Positions 9,270 to 16,598 of a DNA stretch of 64,000 nt are shown here, in pieces. The stretch is from positions 1 to 64,000 of the forward strand of contig NZ_JAUSVB010000003.1 of NCBI RefSeq assembly GCF_030814415.1, given 5' to 3'. Below the pieces are notes generated by a model that saw only the letters and a list, made by a program, of their open reading frames with translations, did no database searches and had not been told where the DNA came from. Position numbers and translations under genes: made by a program. Numbering within the stretch: the first letter of the stretch is position 1; each line of letters starts with the position of its first letter. This DNA comes from Cellulomonas humilata (GTDB taxonomy: Bacteria; Actinomycetota; Actinomycetes; Actinomycetales; Cellulomonadaceae).

Positions 9270-9431
9270 ATGTGGATTGTCATCATCGTTGCGAGCATCG
9301 TCTTGCTCTTCATCCTCGCGGTGCGGGTGATGAAACGCGGATCGCTCTGCGGCCCCAGGCTGCATGACGACGGTCCCCCGGAGATGTGGGGCGATCTACG
9401 GAGATGTGGCGCGATCTATGCGCGGACCTAG
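9270..9431 (+). CDS. Possible small single-span membrane protein
   Basis: 53 codons with one clear hydrophobic segment (residues 2-20, rich in Ile/Val/Leu, followed by RVMKR). No good ribosome site precedes the ATG, and the second half runs through a 20-bp tandem repeat, so the 3' end may be random. Confidence 0.3.
   Translation: MWIVIIVASIVLLFILAVRVMKRGSLCGPRLHDDGPPEMWGDLRRCGAIYART
9381..9420 (+). repeat. 20-bp tandem repeat, two near-identical copies
   Basis: 9381-9400 and 9401-9420 differ at two positions (common part GAGATGTGG.GCGATCTA.G). It lies in the gap before the gene at 9639 and could be a protein-binding repeat or part of an insertion-sequence end. Confidence 0.7.
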
Positions 9432-9638
9432 GAACTCGAGAGAGGCCGATCAGGCGCTGACCAACGGACCCTCCGTAGATCACGCGGAGTCTGTCCACCG
9501 TCGCTGCACCACCAATGCTCAGCGTTACGGACCGCTGACAGGTCGTGACTCAAGAGTGCCAATATTACCTGCAGAACGCAGGATTGGGGTCCTCCCGCCT
9601 TCTTCGCAGATTTGGACAGCCTAGACGGAGGCAATCCG

Positions 9639-11039
9639 ATGGCCATATCCACCTGCACCGAGTATCGACAAGAATTGGTTGACCAAGACGCTGCTGCGAA
9701 AGCTGAGCGGGCCTTAATAGGGCAACAGCTTCAGGACTGCTTCGACTCACTCGACCAACTGTTTGATGGAAAATCGAGATTTCACGCCAGCGAAATAGCG
9801 CACATTGTGGAGCCTGACAATGGGTTCACCAAGGCCGAAAAATCTCTCCTGGTGAAAGCAAAGCTCTGTGCAGATGAGGCTCGAGCAAAGACGTCAGCGA
9901 TCGATGCGAAGTACTCGACGTTGAGGGTTGCACTACAAAAAGAGGCGTTCGACAAGAAGGTCAATGTCGGATTAATGGCCATCTATTCTCCAGACCAGAC
10001 CTCGGCGGCCGAAGCATGGATGTCCGCTCACGGACCGGGCCTCCTGGTGGGTATAGAAGTGCATGACGTCGAGGAGCTGCGCGCCGAGATCGAGACGGAC
10101 CGGTGCGTGGGCGCCCTGGCACTGTTTGCAAGCTTCGATAACGGAGCGATCGCTGTTCAAGTCGACCAAGCGGATGTCGCCGACCTGGTCGCAAGTGTTC
10201 AGCAGACAGTGCAGATGAAAGTCAGCGACTACTTGTATGTAGACGGGCCGCTGCAGGGGGATCCACCCGCCGCGTTGGAGGATCTCAAGGAGCTGCTCGG
10301 AGCGGGAGTTCTCGACTTGGGCTGGACCTCCGTCGATTCCGGGCCGAATGTCTGTGAATTGCTGACCTCAGACGACCAGTTCACGAGCGACGACCTGCAT
10401 GGCGCCGAGGAACGCACGGTTGAGGTGAAATCGCTGATATTGTACGACGATTTCGATCGGCGAGGCTTCGCCTACTGTGAGCGAAGCTTGCGTAGGCTAT
10501 CCGACGATCCTTGCGTGAGCCACCCGGTTCACCTCCACAAAGACTTCGACTTCAAATATGTCACAGGCATGGAGACACAGACCGCAAACACCACTTCTCG
10601 ACTGACACAAGTACAACTCAAAGAGAGCGCCAAGCTTGTCGTGTCTGCCAATTTCGGGGCGCCGGCCCTGGCCAGCATGGGCACCCAGGTTGAGCAAGCG
10701 GTAGAGAGGACAGAAGCACACCAGAAACTCTCCGAAGTCAGGTTGACTGTGACATACAAAGAGGCCTACGAGGAATCAGCCACTCTTCCGCTGCCTGACC
10801 ACACGCCCCAGGGCTATCGAATTGATGTTCCGTGTGGTTTCAGGACTTTAATAATCGTTGACGGCGAGATCACTGTTCGCCAAAAGTGGCACTACGATCC
10901 TGTGGGTCGCGTTTGTGAACTGGATAACGAGTATGAGGTGCTACACGCCAGCTTGGATGCCGACATTAGTGTCGATCTCCAACACGGCTCTGACCAAGTG
11001 ACCTCCAAACAAGTCCCGGGCTCGTTGCCCTGCCCATAG
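9639..11039 (+). CDS. Orphan hypothetical protein, 466 residues
   Basis: The start at 9639 is preferred over the upstream start at 9612 because it follows ACGGAGG at good distance. The N-terminal ~110 residues are mostly helical and charged (contains QQLQDCFDSLDQLFDG and KAEKSLLVKAKLCADEA). The centre is acidic. The C-terminal ~180 residues alternate beta-like strands with long hydrophilic loops. No signal peptide, membrane span or known motif is seen. The gene is visibly less GC-rich than its neighbours, with more A/T-ending codons, which suggests recent acquisition. It stands alone between non-coding stretches. Confidence 0.75.
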   Translation: MAISTCTEYRQELVDQDAAAKAERALIGQQLQDCFDSLDQLFDGKSRFHASEIAHIVEPDNGFTKAEKSLLVKAKLCADEARAKTSAIDAKYSTLRVALQKEAFDKKVNVGLMAIYSPDQTSAAEAWMSAHGPGLLVGIEVHDVEELRAEIETDRCVGALALFASFDNGAIAVQVDQADVADLVASVQQTVQMKVSDYLYVDGPLQGDPPAALEDLKELLGAGVLDLGWTSVDSGPNVCELLTSDDQFTSDDLHGAEERTVEVKSLILYDDFDRRGFAYCERSLRRLSDDPCVSHPVHLHKDFDFKYVTGMETQTANTTSRLTQVQLKESAKLVVSANFGAPALASMGTQVEQAVERTEAHQKLSEVRLTVTYKEAYEESATLPLPDHTPQGYRIDVPCGFRTLIIVDGEITVRQKWHYDPVGRVCELDNEYEVLHASLDADISVDLQHGSDQVTSKQVPGSLPCP

Positions 11040-11320
11040 GTGCGGACCTGCCACCTCGCACGCGGCCGTGGTATGGCGCGTCGCGGGCTCAAGGTCGCAG
11101 CTGAGCGACTCTCGACCAGGTGGCGCGTGGCCAGAGACGCACGGCTTCGTGGAGCGCGGGTACTCCAGAGGAGGGTGCTGGCCGTCCACGTGGTCGGCGG
11201 GGAATTGGCGGATCGCGGTTGCGGGAAGACGGGGAGACGCGCGGGTCACCGCGGAGGCCTAGAAGGGAAGAGCGCCCAACGAGATCGTCGACCAATACGA
11301 ACCCGGCCGGATATGGCGGG

Positions 11321-12109
11321 ATGCGGCGAGTGGCTCTCGCGACGGGTGTCGAGTTGGCCGTCGAGGAGTTCGGTGACGGCGAACCGGTGTTGCTCCTGCA
11401 CGCGTGGGGCGAGACGCATCGCGTCTTCGACCGCCTCGTGCCGCTGCTACCGAGCACCCTGCATCTCGTCGTGCCCGACCAGCGGGGCGCGGGGGAGAGC
11501 GACAAGCCGGCGGACGGATACGCGATGCAGGACGGCGTCTATGACGTGATCGCGCTGCTCGACGCGCTGGGCCTCGAAGCGTGCTGGTTGGTGGGGACCT
11601 CCAGTGGTGGATACCTCGCCCAGCAAGTCGCCGTGGATCATCCCGAGCGAGTGCGTGGCCTGGTGCTGGTCGGGGCACCAAGCAATCTGCAGCGGCCAAT
11701 GCCCGTCACGTTCGCCGATCTGCTGGCGTCGTTCCACGATCCGGTGACCCGGGACGACATGGTCGCCCTCAACGGCGCGCTCCCGCTGCACACCCCGGTA
11801 CCGGACACGTTCTTCCAGGACCAGGTGACTGCCGCGATGACCATCCCCACGGGCGTGTTGCGCGCGACGCTCGACGGCCTGTTGGCCGCCGCACCGCCGA
11901 TCCAGCGAGGCCCGATCACCGTCTCAACGCTGATCCTGTGGGGAGCCAAGGATGACGTCCTTCCCGCCGGCCAGGCCCACGAGCTGGCGGCGGCGATCGA
12001 AGGGAGCCGTCTGGTGACGTACGAGGGCACCGGCCACCTCGTCCTGTGGGAACAGCCGGAGCGTGTCGCCCTCGACGTGACCGCATTCATCACGACGCCA
12101 CCAGCCTGA
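11321..12109 (+). CDS. Alpha/beta-hydrolase
   Basis: 262 residues from the ATG at 11321; upstream in-frame sequence is Arg-rich and not coding-like. The fold signatures are intact: oxyanion region LLLHAWGE (25-31), nucleophile elbow GTSSGG with S94, acid at D211/D212 (WGAKDDVLP) and H239 in GTGHLVLWEQPE. This is the single-domain esterase/haloperoxidase/3-oxoadipate enol-lactonase group; the substrate cannot be read from sequence. Cytoplasmic, no operon partner. Confidence 0.9.
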   Translation: MRRVALATGVELAVEEFGDGEPVLLLHAWGETHRVFDRLVPLLPSTLHLVVPDQRGAGESDKPADGYAMQDGVYDVIALLDALGLEACWLVGTSSGGYLAQQVAVDHPERVRGLVLVGAPSNLQRPMPVTFADLLASFHDPVTRDDMVALNGALPLHTPVPDTFFQDQVTAAMTIPTGVLRATLDGLLAAAPPIQRGPITVSTLILWGAKDDVLPAGQAHELAAAIEGSRLVTYEGTGHLVLWEQPERVALDVTAFITTPPA

Positions 12110-12568
12110 GCGAGCACGCCGATGCTGCCCGCCTCCTCCCCGACCCGGGAGCCCGAGAGTCGGGGCGGCATCCCGGCGATGTCAGACACGGCCGCCTGAA
12201 CGACGGCCGGCTGGACCGGGCCGGAACCGGATTCGGCCCGACTCGTCTGGGCCCCGGCGGGGTCGACGACGCCGGCTCCGTGTTTCGGCAGCGCCCACCC
12301 CCCGCTCTGCGCGGCCGGGATGGTCTGTGATGGGCGCTGGGATACCCGATCGTCGGCGGAGTCCATACCGGCGCGAGGTCCCGAAGGCCGTCGAGGTCAG
12401 GGTTGGCGGCGATGGGCTCGAACCGGCGGCGCAGTTCGTGCTCGTCGAAGTCCGTCACCACGGCAGCTACCGGCGTGTCGGCGACGAGTAGGAGTTCAAG
12501 CGCGGGCGCTCGCGAGTGCGCTGGATCTGGTCGAAGGTCGCCGTCGTGCGCGGGTCTCAATTCGCGAC
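12110..12568 (-). other. Gap with a possible gene fragment
   Basis: No complete gene. On the minus strand, about 12300-12545, a protein-like stretch (contains VVTDFDEHELRRRFEPI and PDLDGLRDLAPVW) has no credible start and degenerates downstream into Arg/Pro-rich frame. It may be a truncated remnant downstream of the AbiE-like pair. Confidence 0.3.
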
Positions 12569-13387
12569 CTAACCCGTGTTGCCCCGCGTCGTTGGACCGC
12601 TGAGCCCGGCACGCAGCGCGCGGAGCATGGGTCCTTGAGCAACAACGGTCGTGGGCATGTCGGCGGCCAGTCTCGACAGGTTGTCGTCGTCCAACAGCGC
12701 TAGCACCTGCGGTGCCACCGAGCCGAGCAGCTGGAACATCTGCGAACCGAGCCGGTGCGATGCTGCGAGATCGGTATCGAAGTCGTAGGCCTCCAGGAGT
12801 GGGACACCTGTCGCGTAGAGGTCGTCGAGCAGCGCGCCGGTCGTGGCCCATCCCATGATCGTCTGCAGATCGACGGCGTCGCGCCGGGTCTCGAGTCGCC
12901 GGTCGGACCACGCCATGAGTTTCAGCGTCGTGAGCCCTGCGACAGACGGGACGCGCACTTCTGTCCTCCCGGGGAGAAGGGCCGTGAGGCTCGCGGCATA
13001 CGCCTCGCGAAGGCCCAGCGTGTTCATTGCGCTCCCGTCGCCCCAGTCGATCACGCGCCCGCTGGTCTCGAGTTCGCCGAACGGGACGACGTCGACGTGC
13101 ATTCCGGAGACGACGAACGTGTGCTGGCGGCGACCTACGCGTTCCAGGTCGCCTGTGAGTGACTCGAAGGCATGCCACGACGACACTGCGACCGCGATGT
13201 CGATATCCGCAGTAGCCCGGTTCGGGGGAGCGCCAGCGACAGCGACAGAGAGGATGTCGCGCGCAGTCGCGCCGATCGCCATCAGCGGGATGTCATGACT
13301 ACGAGCTGTCTCCTGCAGCATGGCCAGGACCTGGCCGGCGACGGCGATCCTAGAGTCGGTCGAGCTCGACAAGTCGATCGTCGACAC
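12569..13387 (-). CDS. AbiEii-type nucleotidyltransferase (toxin of a type IV-like TA pair)
   Basis: 272 residues if the GTG at 13387 is used; it follows AGAGGA at ideal spacing. An ATG at 13405 is the alternative. The nucleotidyltransferase core is visible: GATARDIL (39-46), metal-binding DID (61-63) and a third carboxylate D99 in HVDVVPFG. AbiEii toxins are GTP-binding nucleotidyltransferases that act as bacteriostatic phage-abortive toxins. The gene overlaps the end of the AbiEi-like gene (13350), as is normal for this pair. Large insertions and substitutions versus classical AbiEii are possible, so a plain nucleotidyltransferase role is not excluded. Confidence 0.75.
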   Translation of the reverse strand: MSTIDLSSSTDSRIAVAGQVLAMLQETARSHDIPLMAIGATARDILSVAVAGAPPNRATADIDIAVAVSSWHAFESLTGDLERVGRRQHTFVVSGMHVDVVPFGELETSGRVIDWGDGSAMNTLGLREAYAASLTALLPGRTEVRVPSVAGLTTLKLMAWSDRRLETRRDAVDLQTIMGWATTGALLDDLYATGVPLLEAYDFDTDLAASHRLGSQMFQLLGSVAPQVLALLDDDNLSRLAADMPTTVVAQGPMLRALRAGLSGPTTRGNTG

Positions 13388-14405
13388 GTCGGATCCTCTC
13401 TGCATGCTCACGCTGTCGCGGGTCGCCCGACGACACGAGATCGGCGTAGATGAGCGGTGACGGAACGAGCGGACTCGTGTCGCCAGGGCGACGCCAGAAG
13501 CGCCGGCGCAGGTGGATCGAACCGGCGTCGTCATCTCGTCGCATCTTGTATCGCGCGACAAGCGAAGCCGGCACGCCGCTGAGGTAGAACGTCGCGGTCG
13601 TCGGATACAGGTGAGGGTCGATCCTGCTCGCGGCGCGCTCGCCACCCAGTTGCGCACCCTCGGCCTTGAGATCGACCTCGAGGTCGCCAAGTCGGTCGAG
13701 GGTGTCGAGGGTGAACGACGCGATCGGAAGTTTTCGCGCGAGCTTGATGGTGTAGGCCTCGGCCCATCGATCGAGAAGCTCGCCGGCGCGGTTCAGTGTC
13801 CGGCCGGCCGCGCCGTCGCGGAGGTACCCAGCGGCGCTGAGCTCGCGCATCACCGTATGGACCGTGCCGACGGCGACGTCGCTGACAGTCGCGATCTCGC
13901 GCATCGGTCTCGCCGCGAGCTCCGGCCAGCTGAGCAGTGCGAACACGATCATCGTGCCTGTGCGAGTGAAAGCTCGCGCGGCGGTCGCGTCGCGACTGTG
14001 AGGGGTCGTGGAGGTCCTGGGGCGGCGACCACGAACGTCCAGCAGCATGCCGTCCCATGCGAGCCTCATGTTGCCGGCTGCGTCTGCGTGGTCGACACCG
14101 CGAGCGGTCAGGACTTCTGCGACCGAGTCGGGGACGTGAGGCGCGATGAGGAGAAGCGGTCGGTCGGGCGGCAGAGCGATGGCCGTTGCGATACGGCGGT
14201 CCAAGGGACCCGTCTTCAGCACGGTCGGGTAATCGACCCGACCCCGTGCGCCTGCGTCGAGCGTCAGGTGAAGGTCTGCGCGCGGGGTGCCCGGCTCTGA
14301 GGGACCGGGCGTGGGCGTGACCATGACGCCGACGTCGAGGAGAGCCCGAGCGACGTCCTGGATCACGGTGTTCAGATCAACACCGTGTTCATCGAGAATG
14401 AACAT
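13350..14405 (-). CDS. AbiEi-type antitoxin / transcriptional repressor
   Basis: 351 residues. The centre holds a winged-helix motif (about 170-205: MREIATVSDVAVGTVHTVMR then LSAAGYL), followed by the C-terminal region seen in AbiEi-family antitoxins (YLSGVPASLVARYKMRRDD, PLIYADLVSSGDPR). In characterised AbiE systems this protein binds inverted repeats at its own promoter and neutralises the nucleotidyltransferase without direct contact. The gene starts with ATG at 14405 inside a cluster of palindromic half-sites, which fits autoregulation. It is the first gene of a two-gene operon. Confidence 0.8.
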   Translation of the reverse strand: MFILDEHGVDLNTVIQDVARALLDVGVMVTPTPGPSEPGTPRADLHLTLDAGARGRVDYPTVLKTGPLDRRIATAIALPPDRPLLLIAPHVPDSVAEVLTARGVDHADAAGNMRLAWDGMLLDVRGRRPRTSTTPHSRDATAARAFTRTGTMIVFALLSWPELAARPMREIATVSDVAVGTVHTVMRELSAAGYLRDGAAGRTLNRAGELLDRWAEAYTIKLARKLPIASFTLDTLDRLGDLEVDLKAEGAQLGGERAASRIDPHLYPTTATFYLSGVPASLVARYKMRRDDDAGSIHLRRRFWRRPGDTSPLVPSPLIYADLVSSGDPRQREHAERIRRVDDRLVELDRL

Positions 14406-14422
14406 AGGTCAATAATGAACAC
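14385..14422. promoter_or_regulatory. Probable autoregulatory operator of the AbiE-like operon
   Basis: TGTTCAT (14386-14392) and ATGAACA (14398-14404) form a perfect inverted repeat with a 5-base centre, and ATGAACAC recurs at 14415-14422 as the mirror of GTGTTCAT at 14385. The sites straddle the start codon at 14405. AbiEi proteins are known to bind inverted repeats at this position; assignment here is inference from position and symmetry. Confidence 0.65.
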
Positions 14423-14647
14423 TGAGCACCCGCCGCGCAACCAGCAACTCGCCACCGACGCCACGGTCGAGTGTCGACCCTTGTCCATCGCAACGGCTAC
14501 CTGAGTACCGTCGGGCTGCGAAGTGGGGTCGTCCGACTACGACGCACTGGCTGCCGGCGTCGCACCCGACGGATCACGCATGACCGTAACGGCGGCGATG
14601 CGGAGCTCGCGGCGGTGACCTGCTCGTCCGTGGGGACGATCCGGTCT

Positions 14648-15133
14648 TCAGTCACGCGCCAGCTCACCCGTCGCCGCCACGCCGGCCTCCCGCGCCCGGG
14701 TCAGGAAGTCGGCGATGACCGTCAGGTCCCGCTCCGAGTACCCGTCGAGCAGGCCCTCCATCGATGCGTTCATGCCCGAGTACAGCTGGTAGATCTCCGC
14801 CCCCCGCTCCTTCGCGGCGCGGACGACGATGGCGCGGCGGTCCTCGGCGGATCGCTCGCGGACGATCCAGCCGCCCTTCTCCAACCGGTCCAGGACGCCC
14901 GTCATGGTCGCGGGGTGCAGGCCGGCCAGCCGGGCGAGCGCTGAGGCGCCGAGCGGCCCGTGGCGGCCGATGAGGTCGAGGCAGTCGAGGTCGACGTCGC
15001 GCATGTCGAGGCGCTGGCTCACCTGGTGGTTGAGCAGGTCGAGCTGGATGCTCAGCTCGCGCATCGCGTCGCGCACGTCGACAGCGAGTCGGCGCTTGCG
15101 GCGACGGTCGTCGGCGGACACTTCGGAAGCCAT
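14648..15133 (-). CDS. MarR-family transcriptional regulator
   Basis: 161 residues with the MarR winged helix: DLIGRHGPLGASALARLAG, then the recognition segment HPATMTGVLDRLEKGGWI and the wing SAEDRRAIVV. Dimerisation helices lie at both ends. It is divergent from the NmrA-like oxidoreductase at 15199 with 65 bases between, and the gap holds an imperfect inverted repeat. It probably represses both genes and responds to a small ligand. Confidence 0.9.
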   Translation of the reverse strand: MASEVSADDRRRKRRLAVDVRDAMRELSIQLDLLNHQVSQRLDMRDVDLDCLDLIGRHGPLGASALARLAGLHPATMTGVLDRLEKGGWIVRERSAEDRRAIVVRAAKERGAEIYQLYSGMNASMEGLLDGYSERDLTVIADFLTRAREAGVAATGELARD

Positions 15134-15137
15134 ATGT

Positions 15138-15176
15138 TACGGTCCTCATATCTTCTTGGTTTCTGAGGAGACCGTA
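15138..15176. promoter_or_regulatory. Candidate MarR operator
   Basis: TACGGTCCTCA (15138-15148) and TGAGGAGACCGTA (15164-15176) are inverted copies apart from a two-base insertion, in the gap between the MarR gene and its divergent target. Symmetry and location fit a dimeric repressor site. Confidence 0.6.
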
Positions 15177-15198
15177 CACCGGGACTTGGAGCACACCC

Positions 15199-15864
15199 GT
15201 GAAGCTCACGATCATCGCCGCGACCGGCGGCATCGGGCGTCAGATTCTCGAGCAGGCGACCGCCGCTGGGCACGACGTCACGGCGGTCGTCCGCGACCCG
15301 AGCAGGCTGCCGAGGACGAGCGCGCGCGTCATGACGATCGACCTCGACAAGGACACCGCCACACTGGCCAACGCCGTCGCCGGCGCGGACGCCGTCCTGT
15401 CCGGGCTCGGCGCACGCACCAAGGCCGACGAGGGGATCGCGACCCGCGGCACCCGGGCGATCGTCGACGCGATGCGCACCACGGGCAGCGCGCGGCTCGT
15501 CGTCGTCAGCGCGGCCCCCATCGGCACCGTCGCGTCCCCGGACAACCCGCACCCGCCCACGCACGACGCGGGCGACGGCTTCTTCATGCGGCACCTGTTC
15601 AGCGGCATCGCGAAGACGCTCTTCAGGGCGCACTACGCCGACCTGGCCGCCATGGAGAACGTGGTCCGCGCGAGCCGACTCGACTGGACGATCGCGCGCC
15701 CGCCGAAGCTCACCGACAGGGCCCTCACCGGCACGTACCGCACCGCACTCGACCAGAACGTCCGCGGCGGCTGGTCGATCTCGCGGGCGGACGTCGCCGA
15801 CCTCATGCTCCGCACGCTCGACCGGCCCGAGACAGTCGGGCACGTGGTGGGCGCCGCGTCCTGA
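15199..15864 (+). CDS. NmrA-like / atypical SDR NAD(P)-binding protein
   Basis: 221 residues. The N-terminus has a Rossmann dinucleotide site (AATGGIGRQIL, residues 8-18), followed by VVRDPSRLP and LSGLGARTKADEG, typical of SDR_a5 / NAD(P)H-binding NmrA-like proteins. A catalytic Tyr-x3-Lys is not obvious, as in many family members that act as redox sensors or quinone reductases. Control by the divergent MarR protein suggests inducible expression. Confidence 0.85.
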   Translation: MKLTIIAATGGIGRQILEQATAAGHDVTAVVRDPSRLPRTSARVMTIDLDKDTATLANAVAGADAVLSGLGARTKADEGIATRGTRAIVDAMRTTGSARLVVVSAAPIGTVASPDNPHPPTHDAGDGFFMRHLFSGIAKTLFRAHYADLAAMENVVRASRLDWTIARPPKLTDRALTGTYRTALDQNVRGGWSISRADVADLMLRTLDRPETVGHVVGAAS

Positions 15865-15899
15865 CGTGCCCTGTAGGACGCGGCTGCGACCATGAGCCG

Positions 15900-16157
15900 T
15901 GTCCTTGCTGCTGCACGTCGACGACCCGTCGCGCCCCGACGTCGTCGACCTGCAGACCCTGACCGACGCCGATGCTCCTCTCGTCGACGGATGTTCCCGT
16001 CGCTGCCCTGGCCGCCGCCGTGCGGGAGCATGAGGGGGACCGTCCGTGGTGGGTGTGGGACGAAGCGTCTCGTCGGCACCCGCCGCTGCTGGCCGCCGGC
16101 GTGCGCGTCGAGCGGTGCCACGAGCCGACCGTACTCCCCGCGCCGCCCACCGCTTAG
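15900..16157 (+). pseudogene. Truncated, frameshifted 5' fragment of a 3'-5' exonuclease/DNA polymerase gene
   Basis: The frame from a GTG at 15900 (LLLHVDDPSRPDVVDLQTL) and the frame at 15972-16157 (REHEGDRPWWVWDEASRRH, LLAAGVRVERCHE) together resemble the first ~90 residues of the actinobacterial bifunctional 3'-5' exonuclease/DNA polymerase (PolA-like). They are joined by a frameshift near 15985. After CHE the homology stops abruptly, 60 bases before repeat copy A. The rest of the gene is absent, which marks a recombination or integration boundary. Confidence 0.6.
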
Positions 16158-16218
16158 GTGCCTTTTATCGCGCGCGTCAAACTTTGCTGAGAGTCGGATC
16201 AGCAACGTGCGCCGTGGG

Positions 16219-16445
16219 CGGGACCGGGTCACTACTCCGGGATTTTGTGCAGCGGCTCCGGCAACGTAGTTCCGACTCTCCGAAGCGCTCTTCGACGCCG
16301 CTGACGATGGGGACCTTGGACTGGTTGATCCTGTCAACGGGCGAACCCGATTCGATGCGATTCGCGCGAACCGGTTGAGAGCAAACCCGCAGGTAGCAGG
16401 CTCGGCCAACGTTTTCAGACGGCTCTCAACGCTTTCGATTCCCGC
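16219..16445 (+). repeat. Dispersed repeat copy A (attachment-site-like)
   Basis: Similar over about 230 bases, with gaps, to 37801-38030. Shared pieces are GGGACCGG.TCACTACTCC, GGGATTT.GTGCA, CTGTCAACGG.CGAACCCGA, ACCCGCAGGT and TTCGATTCCCGC. The last ~70 bases also match 52520-52595. The TTCGATTCCCGC end resembles the T-arm and 3' end of tRNA or tmRNA genes, the usual target of phage-type integrases. A role as island boundary is inference; no integrase gene is seen nearby. Confidence 0.6.
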
Positions 16446-16598
16446 TCCTGGCCGTCTCAGACGGTTCCAGACGGGACCCGATGGGTCGGGCGGATGGAGG
16501 GCTCTCCTCGTCACGACTCTCGTCGCGGTCGAAGGGCAGTTCCAGGTCGGGAGCCCGAATATTTGCGGTGTCCGCGCCGGCCGCGTGGCCGTGCCGGC

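Noticed and set aside
16219..16445. Repeat copies considered as tRNA or tmRNA genes
   Set aside because: Only the T-arm-like end is present; no acceptor stem, anticodon arm or tag-peptide region can be folded from the flanking bases.
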